Origin: Halictus rubicundus
Taxonomy: Eukaryota; Arthropoda; Insecta; Hymenoptera; Halictidae
Direction: 5' to 3'
NCBI RefSeq assembly: GCF_050948215.1
Contig: NW_027488591.1
Location: forward strand, 1,054,001 to 1,118,000
DNA: 64,000 bases
The translations under genes were made by a program, and so were the position numbers. The notes beneath the pieces were generated by a model. It worked only from the letters and a program-made list of their open reading frames with translations. It ran no database searches and had not been told where the DNA came from. Each line of letters starts with the position of its first letter. Positions within the stretch are counted from its first letter, which is position 1. Shown here in pieces: positions 13,450 to 28,343 of the stretch.

Positions 13450-16400
13450 TATAGGATATGATAGAGGATAGGATCGGATAGAGGATAGGATAGGATAGAG
13501 GATCGGATAGAGGATAGGATTGGATAGAGGATAGGATAGGATAGAGGATAGAGTAGGATAGAGGATAGGATACGATAAAGGATAGGATTGGATAGAGGAT
13601 CGGATAGAGGATAGAATAGGATAGAGGATAGGATAGGATAGGATAGAGGATAGGATACTATAGGATAGAGGATAGGATAGGAAAGAGGGTAGGATAGGAT
13701 AGAGGATAGACTATAGGATAGGATAGAGGATAGGATAGGATAGAGGATAGACTATAGGATAGGATAGAGGATAGGATAGGATAGAGGAGAGGAAAGGATA
13801 GAAGATAGGATAGGATAGATGATAGGATAGGAAAGAGGGTAGGATAGGATAGAGGATAGAGTATAGGATAGGATAGAGGATAGGATAGGATAGAGGAGAG
13901 GATAGGATAGAGGATAGGATAGGATAGAGGATAGGATAGGATAGAGGATAGGATAGGATAGGATAGAGGACAGGATAGGATAGGATAGAGGATAGGATAG
14001 AGGATAGGATAGAGGATAGGATAGGATAGAGGATAGGATAGGATAGAGGATAGGATAGGATAGAGGAGAGGATAGGATAGAGGATAGGATAGGATAGAGG
14101 ATAGGATAGAGGATAGGATAGGATAGAGGATAGGATAGAGGATAGGATAGGGTAGAGGATAGGATAGGATAGAGGATGGGATAGGATAGAGGATAGGATA
14201 GGATAGAGGATGGGATAGGATAGAGGATAGGATAGGATAGAGGATAGAGTAGGATAGAGGATAGGATAGGATAAAGGATAGGATTGGATAGAGGATCGGA
14301 TAGAGGATAGGATAGGATAGAGGATAGGATAGGATAGAGGATAGTATAGGATAGAGGATAGGATAGAATAGAGGATAGGATAGGATACAGGATAGGATAG
14401 GATAGAGGATAGGATAGGATAGGATAGAGGATAGGATAGGATAGGATAGAGGATAGGATAGAGGATAGGATAGAGGATAGGATAGGATAGAGGATAGGAT
14501 TGGATAGAGGATCGGATAGAGGATAGGATAGGATAGAGGATAGGATAGGATAGAGGATAGCATAGGATAGAGGATGGGATAGGATAGAGGATAGGATATG
14601 ATAGAGGATAGGATAGGATAGGATAGAGGATAGGATAGGATAGGATAGAGGATAGGATAGAGGATAGGATAGAGGATAGGATAGAGGATAGGATAGGATA
14701 GAGGATAGGATAGGATAGAGGAGAGGATAGGATAGGATAGACGATAGGATAGAGGATAGGATAGGATAGAGGATAGGATAGAGGATAGGATAGGATAGAG
14801 GATAGGATAGGATAGAGGATGGGATAGGATAGAGGATAGGATAGGATAGAGGATGGGATAGGATAGAGGATAGGATATGATAGAGGATAGGATAGGATAG
14901 GATAGAGGATAGGATAGGATAGGATAGAGGATAGGATAGAGGATAGGATAGAGGATAGGATAGGATAGAGGATAGGATAGGATAGAGGATAGGATATGAT
15001 AGAGGATAGGATATGATAGAGGATAGGATAGGATAGGATAGAGGATAGGATAGGATAGGATAGAGGATAGGATAGGATAGGATAGAGGATAGGATAGGAT
15101 AGGATAGAGGATAGGATAGAGGATAGGATAGGATAGAGGATAGGATTTGATAGAGGATAGGATAGGATAGAGGATCGGATAGAGGATAGGATAGGATAGA
15201 GGATAGGATAGGATAGAGGATAGAGTAGGATAGAGGATAGGATAGTATAAAGGATAGGATTGGATAGAGGATCGGATAGAGGATAGAATAGGATAGAGGA
15301 TAGGATAGGATAGAGGATAGTATAGGATAGAGGATAGGATAGAGTAGAGGATAGGATAGGATAAAGGAGAGGATAGGATAGAGGATAGGATAGGATAGAG
15401 GATAGGATAGTATAGAGGATAGAATAGGATAGATGATATTATAGGATAGAGGATAGGATATGATAGAGTAAACGATATTCTAGAGGATAGGATAGGTTAG
15501 AGGATCGGATAGAGGATAGGATAGGATAGAGGATGGTATAGAGGATAGGATAGAGGATAGGATAGGATAGAGGATAGGATAGGATAGAGGATAGTATAGG
15601 ATAGAGAATAGGATAGAATAGAGGAAAGGATAGGATAAAGGATAGGATAGGATAGAGGATAGGATAGGATAGGATAGAGGATAGGATAGAGGATAGGATA
15701 GGATAGAGGATCGGATAGAGGATGGGATAGGATAGAGGGTAGGATAGGATAGAGGAAAGGATAGGATAGAAGATAGGATAGGATAGATGATAGGATAGGA
15801 AAGAGGGTAGGATAGGATAGAGGATAGAGTATAGGATAGGATAGAGGATAGGATAAGATAGAGGAGAGGATAGGATAGAGGATAGGATAGGATAGAGGAT
15901 AGGATAGGATAGAGGATAGGATAGGATAGGATAGAGGATAGGATAGGATAGAGGATAGAATAGGATTGAGGAGAGTTTAGGATAGAGGATAGGATATGAT
16001 AGAGGATAGGATAGGATACGATAGAGGATAGGATAGGATAGAGGATAGGATAGGATAGAGGATAGGATAGGATAGAGGATAGGATAGGATAGAGGATAGG
16101 ATAGGATAGAGGATAGGATAGGATAGAGGATAGGATAGGATAGGATAGAGGATAGGATAGGATAGGATAGAGGATAGGATAGGATAGAGGATAGGATAGA
16201 GGATAGGATAGGATAGAGGAGAGGATAGGATAGAGGATAGGATAGGATAGAGGATAGGATAGGATAGAGGATAGGATACGATAGGATAGAGGATAGGATA
16301 GGATAGAGGATAGAATAGGAGACGATAGAGGATAGGATAGGATAGAGGATAGGATAGGATAGAGGATAGGATAGGATAGAGGATAGGATAGAGGATAGGA

Positions 16401-19400
16401 TAAGATAGAGGATAGGATAGGATAGAGGATAGATAGGATAGAGGATAGGATAGGATAGAGGATAGTATAGGATAGAGGATAGGATAGAATAGAGGATAGG
16501 ATAGGATAACGGATAGGATAGGATAGAGGATAGGATAGGATAGGATAGAGGATAGGATAGGATAGAGGATAGGATAGAGGATCGGATAGAGGATAGGATA
16601 GGATAGAGGAAAGGATAGGATAGAGGATAGGATAGGTAATTGGATAGGATAGAGGATAGGATAAGGTAGAGGATAGTATAGGATAGAGGATAGGATAGGA
16701 TAGAGGATAGGATAGGATAAAGGATAGGATAGGATAGAGGATAGGATAGGATAGAGGGTCGGACAGAGGATAGGATAGGATAGAGGATAGGATAGGATAG
16801 AGGATAGAGTAGGATAGAGGATAGGATAGGATAAAGGATAGGATTGGATAGAGGATCGGATAGAGGATAGGATAGGATAGAGGATAGTAGAGGATAGAGG
16901 ATAGGATAGAATAGAGGATAGGATAGGATACAGGATAGGATAGGATAGAGGATAGGATAGGATAGGATAGAGGATAGGAAAGGATAGGATAGAGGATAGG
17001 ATAGAGGATAGGATAGGATAGAGGATAGGATAGGATAGAGTTGAGGATAGGATAGAGGATAGGATAGGATAGATGATATTATAGGATAGAGGATAGGATA
17101 TGATAGAGTAAACGATATTATAGAGGATAGGATAGGATACAGGATCGGATAGAGGATAGGATAGGATAGAGGATGGTATAGAGGATAGGATAGAGGATAG
17201 GATAGGATAGAGGATAGCACAGGAACGAGGATAGGATAGGATACGATAGAGGATAGGATAGATGATAGGATAGGATAGAGGAGAGGAAAGGATAGAAGAT
17301 AGGATAGGATAGATGATAGGATAGGAAAGAGGGTAGGATAGGATAGAGGATAGAGTATAGGATAGGATAGAGGATAGGATAGGATAGAGGAGAGGATAGG
17401 ATAGAGGATAGGATAGGATAGAGGATAGGATAGGATAGAGGATAGGATAGGATAGGATAGAGGATAGGATAGGATAGGATAGAGGATAGGATAGAGGATA
17501 GGATAGAGGATAGGATAGAGGATAGGATAGGATAGAGGATAGGATAGGATAGACGATAGGATAGAGGATAGGATAGGATAGAGGATAGGATAGAGGATAG
17601 GATAGGATAGAGGATAGGATAGGATAGAGGATGGGATAGGATAGAGGATAGGATAGGATAGAGGATGGGATAGGATAGAGGATAGGATAGGATAGAGGAT
17701 AGAGTAGGATAGAGGATAGGATAGGATAAAGGATAAGATTGGATAGAGGATCGGATAGAGGATAGGATAGGATAGAGGATAGGATAGGATAGAGGATAGT
17801 ATAGGATAGAGGATAGGATAGAATAGAGGATAGGATAGGATACAGGATAGGATAGGATAGAGGATAGGATAGGATAGGATAGAGGATAGGATAGAGGATA
17901 GGATAGGATAGAGGATAGGATTGGATAGAGGATCGGATAGAGGATAGGATAGGATAGAGGATAGGATAGGATAGAGGATAGCATAGGATAGAGGATGGGA
18001 TAGGATAGAGGATAGGATATGATAGAGGATAGGATAGGATAGGATAGAGGATAGGATAGGATAGGATAGAGGATAGGATAGAGGATAGGATAGAGGATAG
18101 GATAGGATAGAGGATAGGATAGGATAGAGGAGAGGATAGGATAGGATAGACGATAGGATAGAGGATAGGATAGGATAGAGGATAGGATAGAGGATAGGAT
18201 AGGATAGAGGATAGGATAGGATAGAGGATAGGATAGGATAGAGGATGGGATAGGATAGAGGATAGGATAGGATAGAGGATGGGATAGGATAGAGGATAGG
18301 ATATGATAGAGGATAGGATAGGATAGGATAGAGGATAGGATAGGATAGGATAGAGGATAGGATAGAGGATAGGATAGAGGATAGGATAGGATAGAGGATA
18401 CGATAGGATAGAGGATAGGATATGATAGAGGATAGGATATGATAGAGGATAGGATAGGATAGGATAGAGGATAGGATAGGATAGGATAGAGGATAGGATA
18501 GGATAGGATAGAGGATAGGATAGGATAGGATAGAGGATAGGATAGAGGATAGGATAGGATAGAGGATAGGATAGGATAGAGGATAGGATATGATAGAGGA
18601 TAGGATAGGATAGAGGATCGGATAGAGGATAGGATAGGATAGAGGATAGGATAGGATAGAGGATAGAGTAGGATAGAGGATAGGATAGTATAAAGGATAG
18701 GATTGGATAGAGGATCGGATAGAGGATAGAATAGGATAGAGGATAGGATAGGATAGAGGATACTATAGGATAGAGGATAGGATAGAGTAGAGGATAGGAT
18801 AGGATAAAGGAGAGGATAGGATAGAGGATAGGATAGGATAGAGGATAGGATAGTATAGAGGATAGAATAGGATAGATGATATTATAGGATAGAGGATAGG
18901 ATATGATAGAGTAAACGATATTCTAGAGGATAGGATAGGATAGAGGATCGGATAGAGGATAGGATAGGATAGAGGATGGTATAGAGGATAGGATAGAGGA
19001 TAGGATAGGATAGAGGATAGGATAGGATAGAGGATAGTATAGGATAGAGAATAGGATAGAATAGAGGAAAGGATAGGATAAAGGATAGGATAGGATAGAG
19101 GATAGGATAGGATAGGATAGAGGATAGGATAGAGGATAGGATAGAGGATAGGATAGGATAGAGGATCGGATAGAGGATAGGATAGGATAGAGGATAGGAT
19201 AGGATAGAGGAAAGGATAGGATAGAAGATAGGATAGGATAGATGATAGGATAGGAAAGGGGGTAGGATAGGATAGAGGATAGAGTATAGGATAGGATAGA
19301 GGATAGGATAGGATAGAGGAGAGGATAGGATAGAGGATAGGATAGGATAGAGGATAGGATAGGATAGAGGATAGGATAGGATAGGATAGAGGATAGGATA

Positions 19401-20780
19401 GGATAGAGGATAGGATAGGATAGAGGATAGAATAGGATTGAGGAGCGTTTAGGATAGAGGATAGGATATGATAGAGGATAGGATAGGATACGATAGAGGA
19501 TAGGATAGGATAGAGGATAGGATAGGATAGAGGTTAGGATAGGATAGAGGATAGGATAGGATAGAGGATAGGATAGGATAGAGGATAGGATAGGATAGGA
19601 TAGAGGATAGGATAGGATAGGATAGAGGATAGGATAGGATAGAGGATAGGATAGAGGATAGGATAGGATAGAGGAGAGGATAGGATAGAGGATAGGATAG
19701 GATAGAGGATAGGATAGGATAGAGGATAGGATAGGATAGGATAGAGGATAGGATAGGATAGAGGATAGAATAGGATACGATAGAGGATAGGATAGGATAG
19801 AGGACAGGATAGGATAGAGGATAGGATAGGATAGAGGATAGGATAGAGGATAGGATAAGATAGAGGATAGGATAGGATAGAGGATAGATGGGATAGAGGA
19901 TAGGATAGGATAGAGGATAGTATAGGATAGAGGATAGGATAGAATAGAGGATAGGATAGGATAACGGATAGGATAGGATAGAGGATAGGATAGGATAGGA
20001 TAGAGGATAGGATAGGATAGAGGATAGGATAGGATAGAGGATAGGATAGAGGATCGGATAGAGGATAGGATAGGATAGAGGAAAGGATAGGATAGAGGAT
20101 AGGATAGGTAATTGGATAGGATAGAGGATAGGATAAGGTAGAGGATAGTATAGGATAGAGGATAGGATAGGATAGAGGATAGGATAGGATAAAGGATAGG
20201 ATAGGATAGAGGATAGGATAGGATAGAGGGTCGGACAGAGGATAGGATAGGATAGAGGATAGGATAGGATAGAGGATAGAGTAGGATAGAGGATAGGATA
20301 GGATAAAGGATAGGATTGGATAGAGGATCGGATAGAGGATAGGATAGGATAGAGGATAGTAGAGGATAGAGGATAGGATAGAATACAGGATAGGATAGGA
20401 TAGAGGATAGGATAGGATAGAGGATAGGATAGGATAGGATAGAGGATAGGAAAGGATAGGATAGAGGATAGGATAGAGGATAGGATAGGATAGAGTTGAG
20501 GATAGGATAGAGGATAGGATAGGATAGATGATATTATAGGATAGAGGATAGGATATGATAGAGTAAACGATATTATAGAGGATAGGATAGGATACAGGAT
20601 CGGATAGAGGATAGGATAGGATAGAGGATGGTATAGAGGATAGGATAGAGGATAGGATAGGATAGAGGATAGCACAGGAACGAGGATAGGATAGGATACG
20701 ATAGAGGATAGGATAGATGATAGGATAGGATAGAGGATCTGATAGAGGATACGATCGGATAGAGGATAGGATAGGATAGA
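13432..20780 (+). repeat. 7,349-bp higher-order unit, copy 1
   Basis: This is a large unit repeated in tandem directly after itself. Shared words at exactly +7,349 include GCATAGG (14,563), AGTAAAC (15,467; 17,107; 18,910; 20,562), GAGAGTTT (15,971) and GCACAGG (17,218). The AGTAAAC modules are spaced 1,640, 1,803 and 1,652 bp apart, then 2,254 bp to the first one of copy 2, and these sum to 7,349. So the unit is itself four related subunits. Modules alternate between GATATTCTAG (15.5, 18.9 kb) and GATATTATAG (17.1, 20.6 kb), which makes two dimers. Confidence 0.93.
19438..19453 (+). repeat. GAGGAGCGTTTAGG word (representative copy)
   Basis: A rare word with a CpG and a TTT run. AGCGTTT starts at 19,444; about 26,793; 30,338; 31,896; 56,204; 58,929; 60,441; 60,531; 62,696; 62,786 and 63,830. 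A GAGAGTTT form occurs at 15,971 and 23,320. It marks subunits that carry the C-type TAAACG module and is missing from 32-56 kb. Confidence 0.75.
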
Positions 20781-23700
20781 GGATGGGATAGGATACATTA
20801 TAGGATATGATAGAGGATAGGATCGGATAGAGGATAGGATAGGATAGAGGATCGGATAGAGGATAGGATTGGATAGAGGATAGGATAGGATAGAGGATAG
20901 AGTAGGATAGAGGATAGGATACGATAAAGGATAGGATTGGATAGAGGATCGGATAGAGGATAGAATAGGATAGAGGATAGGATAGGATAGGATAGAGGAT
21001 AGGATACTATAGGATAGAGGATAGGATAGGAAAGAGGGTAGGATAGGATAGAGGATAGACTATAGGATAGGATAGAGGATAGGATAGGATAGAGGATAGA
21101 CTATAGGATAGGATAGAGGATAGGATAGGATAGAGGAGAGGAAAGGATAGAAGATAGGATAGGATAGATGATAGGATAGGAAAGAGGGTAGGATAGGATA
21201 GAGGATAGAGTATAGGATAGGATAGAGGATAGGATAGGATAGAGGAGAGGATAGGATAGAGGATAGGATAGGATAGAGGATAGGATAGGATAGAGGATAG
21301 GATAGGATAGGATAGAGGACAGGATAGGATAGGATAGAGGATAGGATAGAGGATAGGATAGAGGATAGGATAGGATAGAGGATAGGATAGGATAGAGGAT
21401 AGGATAGGATAGAGGAGAGGATAGGATAGAGGATAGGATAGGATAGAGGATAGGATAGAGGATAGGATAGGATAGAGGATAGGATAGAGGATAGGATAGG
21501 GTAGAGGATAGGATAGGATAGAGGATGGGATAGGATAGAGGATAGGATAGGATAGAGGATGGGATAGGATAGAGGATAGGATAGGATAGAGGATAGAGTA
21601 GGATAGAGGATAGGATAGGATAAAGGATAGGATTGGATAGAGGATCGGATAGAGGATAGGATAGGATAGAGGATAGGATAGGATAGAGGATAGTATAGGA
21701 TAGAGGATAGGATAGAATAGAGGATAGGATAGGATACAGGATAGGATAGGATAGAGGATAGGATAGGATAGGATAGAGGATAGGATAGGATAGGATAGAG
21801 GATAGGATAGAGGATAGGATAGAGGATAGGATAGGATAGAGGATAGGATTGGATAGAGGATCGGATAGAGGATAGGATAGGATAGAGGATAGGATAGGAT
21901 AGAGGATAGCATAGGATAGAGGATGGGATAGGATAGAGGATAGGATATGATAGAGGATAGGATAGGATAGGATAGAGGATAGGATAGGATAGGATAGAGG
22001 ATAGGATAGAGGATAGGATAGAGGATAGGATAGAGGATAGGATAGGATAGAGGATAGGATAGGATAGAGGAGAGGATAGGATAGGATAGACGATAGGATA
22101 GAGGATAGGATAGGATAGAGGATAGGATAGAGGATAGGATAGGATAGAGGATAGGATAGGATAGAGGATGGGATAGGATAGAGGATAGGATAGGATAGAG
22201 GATGGGATAGGATAGAGGATAGGATATGATAGAGGATAGGATAGGATAGGATAGAGGATAGGATAGGATAGGATAGAGGATAGGATAGAGGATAGGATAG
22301 AGGATAGGATAGGATAGAGGATAGGATAGGATAGAGGATAGGATATGATAGAGGATAGGATATGATAGAGGATAGGATAGGATAGGATAGAGGATAGGAT
22401 AGGATAGGATAGAGGATAGGATAGGATAGGATAGAGGATAGGATAGGATAGGATAGAGGATAGGATAGAGGATAGGATAGGATAGAGGATAGGATTTGAT
22501 AGAGGATAGGATAGGATAGAGGATCGGATAGAGGATAGGATAGGATAGAGGATAGGATAGGATAGAGGATAGAGTAGGATAGAGGATAGGATAGTATAAA
22601 GGATAGGATTGGATAGAGGATCGGATAGAGGATAGAATAGGATAGAGGATAGGATAGGATAGAGGATAGTATAGGATAGAGGATAGGATAGAGTAGAGGA
22701 TAGGATAGGATAAAGGAGAGGATAGGATAGAGGATAGGATAGGATAGAGGATAGGATAGTATAGAGGATAGAATAGGATAGATGATATTATAGGATAGAG
22801 GATAGGATATGATAGAGTAAACGATATTCTAGAGGATAGGATAGGTTAGAGGATCGGATAGAGGATAGGATAGGATAGAGGATGGTATAGAGGATAGGAT
22901 AGAGGATAGGATAGGATAGAGGATAGGATAGGATAGAGGATAGTATAGGATAGAGAATAGGATAGAATAGAGGAAAGGATAGGATAAAGGATAGGATAGG
23001 ATAGAGGATAGGATAGGATAGGATAGAGGATAGGATAGAGGATAGGATAGGATAGAGGATCGGATAGAGGATGGGATAGGATAGAGGGTAGGATAGGATA
23101 GAGGAAAGGATAGGATAGAAGATAGGATAGGATAGATGATAGGATAGGAAAGAGGGTAGGATAGGATAGAGGATAGAGTATAGGATAGGATAGAGGATAG
23201 GATAAGATAGAGGAGAGGATAGGATAGAGGATAGGATAGGATAGAGGATAGGATAGGATAGAGGATAGGATAGGATAGGATAGAGGATAGGATAGGATAG
23301 AGGATAGAATAGGATTGAGGAGAGTTTAGGATAGAGGATAGGATATGATAGAGGATAGGATAGGATACGATAGAGGATAGGATAGGATAGAGGATAGGAT
23401 AGGATAGAGGATAGGATAGGATAGAGGATAGGATAGGATAGAGGATAGGATAGGATAGAGGATAGGATAGGATAGAGGATAGGATAGGATAGGATAGAGG
23501 ATAGGATAGGATAGGATAGAGGATAGGATAGGATAGAGGATAGGATAGAGGATAGGATAGGATAGAGGAGAGGATAGGATAGAGGATAGGATAGGATAGA
23601 GGATAGGATAGGATAGAGGATAGGATACGATAGGATAGAGGATAGGATAGGATAGAGGATAGAATAGGAGACGATAGAGGATAGGATAGGATAGAGGATA

Positions 23701-26700
23701 GGATAGGATAGAGGATAGGATAGGATAGAGGATAGGATAGAGGATAGGATAAGATAGAGGATAGGATAGGATAGAGGATAGATAGGATAGAGGATAGGAT
23801 AGGATAGAGGATAGTATAGGATAGAGGATAGGATAGAATAGAGGATAGGATAGGATAACGGATAGGATAGGATAGAGGATAGGATAGGATAGGATAGAGG
23901 ATAGGATAGGATAGAGGATAGGATAGAGGATCGGATAGAGGATAGGATAGGATAGAGGAAAGGATAGGATAGAGGATAGGATAGGTAATTGGATAGGATA
24001 GAGGATAGGATAAGGTAGAGGATAGTATAGGATAGAGGATAGGATAGGATAGAGGATAGGATAGGATAAAGGATAGGATAGGATAGAGGATAGGATAGGA
24101 TAGAGGGTCGGACAGAGGATAGGATAGGATAGAGGATAGGATAGGATAGAGGATAGAGTAGGATAGAGGATAGGATAGGATAAAGGATAGGATTGGATAG
24201 AGGATCGGATAGAGGATAGGATAGGATAGAGGATAGTAGAGGATAGAGGATAGGATAGAATAGAGGATAGGATAGGATACAGGATAGGATAGGATAGAGG
24301 ATAGGATAGGATAGGATAGAGGATAGGAAAGGATAGGATAGAGGATAGGATAGAGGATAGGATAGGATAGAGGATAGGATAGGATAGAGTTGAGGATAGG
24401 ATAGAGGATAGGATAGGATAGATGATATTATAGGATAGAGGATAGGATATGATAGAGTAAACGATATTATAGAGGATAGGATAGGATACAGGATCGGATA
24501 GAGGATAGGATAGGATAGAGGATGGTATAGAGGATAGGATAGAGGATAGGATAGGATAGAGGATAGCACAGGAACGAGGATAGGATAGGATACGATAGAG
24601 GATAGGATAGATGATAGGATAGGATAGAGGAGAGGAAAGGATAGAAGATAGGATAGGATAGATGATAGGATAGGAAAGAGGGTAGGATAGGATAGAGGAT
24701 AGAGTATAGGATAGGATAGAGGATAGGATAGGATAGAGGAGAGGATAGGATAGAGGATAGGATAGGATAGAGGATAGGATAGGATAGAGGATAGGATAGG
24801 ATAGGATAGAGGATAGGATAGGATAGGATAGAGGATAGGATAGAGGATAGGATAGAGGATAGGATAGAGGATAGGATAGGATAGAGGATAGGATAGGATA
24901 GACGATAGGATAGAGGATAGGATAGGATAGAGGATAGGATAGAGGATAGGATAGGATAGAGGATAGGATAGGATAGAGGATGGGATAGGATAGAGGATAG
25001 GATAGGATAGAGGATGGGATAGGATAGAGGATAGGATAGGATAGAGGATAGAGTAGGATAGAGGATAGGATAGGATAAAGGATAAGATTGGATAGAGGAT
25101 CGGATAGAGGATAGGATAGGATAGAGGATAGGATAGGATAGAGGATAGTATAGGATAGAGGATAGGATAGAATAGAGGATAGGATAGGATACAGGATAGG
25201 ATAGGATAGAGGATAGGATAGGATAGGATAGAGGATAGGATAGAGGATAGGATAGGATAGAGGATAGGATTGGATAGAGGATCGGATAGAGGATAGGATA
25301 GGATAGAGGATAGGATAGGATAGAGGATAGCATAGGATAGAGGATGGGATAGGATAGAGGATAGGATATGATAGAGGATAGGATAGGATAGGATAGAGGA
25401 TAGGATAGGATAGGATAGAGGATAGGATAGAGGATAGGATAGAGGATAGGATAGGATAGAGGATAGGATAGGATAGAGGAGAGGATAGGATAGGATAGAC
25501 GATAGGATAGAGGATAGGATAGGATAGAGGATAGGATAGAGGATAGGATAGGATAGAGGATAGGATAGGATAGAGGATAGGATAGGATAGAGGATGGGAT
25601 AGGATAGAGGATAGGATAGGATAGAGGATGGGATAGGATAGAGGATAGGATATGATAGAGGATAGGATAGGATAGGATAGAGGATAGGATAGGATAGGAT
25701 AGAGGATAGGATAGAGGATAGGATAGAGGATAGGATAGGATAGAGGATACGATAGGATAGAGGATAGGATATGATAGAGGATAGGATATGATAGAGGATA
25801 GGATAGGATAGGATAGAGGATAGGATAGGATAGGATAGAGGATAGGATAGGATAGGATAGAGGATAGGATAGGATAGGATAGAGGATAGGATAGAGGATA
25901 GGATAGGATAGAGGATAGGATAGGATAGAGGATAGGATATGATAGAGGATAGGATAGGATAGAGGATCGGATAGAGGATAGGATAGGATAGAGGATAGGA
26001 TAGGATAGAGGATAGAGTAGGATAGAGGATAGGATAGTATAAAGGATAGGATTGGATAGAGGATCGGATAGAGGATAGAATAGGATAGAGGATAGGATAG
26101 GATAGAGGATAGTATAGGATAGAGGATAGGATAGAGTAGAGGATAGGATAGGATAAAGGAGAGGATAGGATAGAGGATAGGATAGGATAGAGGATAGGAT
26201 AGTATAGAGGATAGAATAGGATAGATGATATTATAGGATAGAGGATAGGATATGATAGAGTAAACGATATTCTAGAGGATAGGATAGGATAGAGGATCGG
26301 ATAGAGGATAGGATAGGATAGAGGATGGTATAGAGGATAGGATAGAGGATAGGATAGGATAGAGGATAGGATAGGATAGAGGATAGTATAGGATAGAGAA
26401 TAGGATAGAATAGAGGAAAGGATAGGATAAAGGATAGGATAGGATAGAGGATAGGATAGGATAGGATAGAGGATAGGATAGAGGATAGGATAGAGGATAG
26501 GATAGGATAGAGGATCGGATAGAGGATAGGATAGGATAGAGGATAGGATAGGATAGAGGAAAGGATAGGATAGAAGATAGGATAGGATAGATGATAGGAT
26601 AGGAAAGGGGGTAGGATAGGATAGAGGATAGAGTATAGGATAGGATAGAGGATAGGATAGGATAGAGGAGAGGATAGGATAGAGGATAGGATAGGATAGA

Positions 26701-28130
26701 GGATAGGATAGGATAGAGGATAGGATAGGATAGGATAGAGGATAGGATAGGATAGAGGATAGGATAGGATAGAGGATAGAATAGGATTGAGGAGCGTTTA
26801 GGATAGAGGATAGGATATGATAGAGGATAGGATAGGATACGATAGAGGATAGGATAGGATAGAGGATAGGATAGGATAGAGGTTAGGATAGGATAGAGGA
26901 TAGGATAGGATAGAGGATAGGATAGGATAGAGGATAGGATAGGATAGGATAGAGGATAGGATAGGATAGGATAGAGGATAGGATAGGATAGAGGATAGGA
27001 TAGAGGATAGGATAGGATAGAGGAGAGGATAGGATAGAGGATAGGATAGGATAGAGGATAGGATAGGATAGAGGATAGGATAGGATAGGATAGAGGATAG
27101 GATAGGATAGAGGATAGAATAGGATACGATAGAGGATAGGATAGGATAGAGGACAGGATAGGATAGAGGATAGGATAGGATAGAGGATAGGATAGAGGAT
27201 AGGATAAGATAGAGGATAGGATAGGATAGAGGATAGATGGGATAGAGGATAGGATAGGATAGAGGATAGTATAGGATAGAGGATAGGATAGAATAGAGGA
27301 TAGGATAGGATAACGGATAGGATAGGATAGAGGATAGGATAGGATAGGATAGAGGATAGGATAGGATAGAGGATAGGATAGGATAGAGGATAGGATAGAG
27401 GATCGGATAGAGGATAGGATAGGATAGAGGAAAGGATAGGATAGAGGATAGGATAGGTAATTGGATAGGATAGAGGATAGGATAAGGTAGAGGATAGTAT
27501 AGGATAGAGGATAGGATAGGATAGAGGATAGGATAGGATAAAGGATAGGATAGGATAGAGGATAGGATAGGATAGAGGGTCGGACAGAGGATAGGATAGG
27601 ATAGAGGATAGGATAGGATAGAGGATAGAGTAGGATAGAGGATAGGATAGGATAAAGGATAGGATTGGATAGAGGATCGGATAGAGGATAGGATAGGATA
27701 GAGGATAGTAGAGGATAGAGGATAGGATAGAATACAGGATAGGATAGGATAGAGGATAGGATAGGATAGAGGATAGGATAGGATAGGATAGAGGATAGGA
27801 AAGGATAGGATAGAGGATAGGATAGAGGATAGGATAGGATAGAGTTGAGGATAGGATAGAGGATAGGATAGGATAGATGATATTATAGGATAGAGGATAG
27901 GATATGATAGAGTAAACGATATTATAGAGGATAGGATAGGATACAGGATCGGATAGAGGATAGGATAGGATAGAGGATGGTATAGAGGATAGGATAGAGG
28001 ATAGGATAGGATAGAGGATAGCACAGGAACGAGGATAGGATAGGATACGATAGAGGATAGGATAGATGATAGGATAGGATAGAGGATCTGATAGAGGATA
28101 CGATCGGATAGAGGATAGGATAGGATAGAG
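20781..28130 (+). repeat. 7,349-bp higher-order unit, copy 2
   Basis: Every variant word I compared matches copy 1 at offset 7,349, with a rare exception: GATACTATAGG at 18,763 (C) versus GATAGTATAGG at 26,112 (G). Minus-strand readings of 301, 593 and 288 codons are identical between copies. The match ends at about 28,132, where copy 2 continues with GATCGGATAGGTAATTGG, whereas copy 1 at the equivalent point jumps to GATGGGATAGGATACATTA. That marks 20,781 as the duplication junction. Confidence 0.93.
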
Positions 28131-28343
28131 GATCGGATAGGTAATTGGATAGGATAGGGGAGAGGATAAGGTAGAGGCTAGTATAGGATAGAGGATCTGA
28201 TAGAGGATAGGATAGGATGGAGGATAGGATAGGATCGAGGATAGGATAGGTAATTGGATAGGATAGAGGATAGGATAAGGTAGAGGATAGTATAGGATAG
28301 AGGATAGGATAGGATAGAGGATAGGATAGGATAGGATAGAGGA
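28131..28343 (+). repeat. Short GGTAATTGG-module linker
   Basis: This short run holds two GGTAATTGG words and the GAGGCTAGTATAGG and GGATGGAGG words in the same order as 7,830-7,990 and 34,915-35,070. It then joins plain core units of the type found near 17,430. It is the natural continuation of the sequence truncated at the 20,781 junction. Confidence 0.75.

Noticed and set aside
20781..20830. Mobile element ends or target-site duplication at the 7,349-bp junction
   Set aside because: Only satellite words flank the junction, with no terminal inverted repeats, no poly-A and no foreign sequence. Unequal exchange between misaligned units explains it better.
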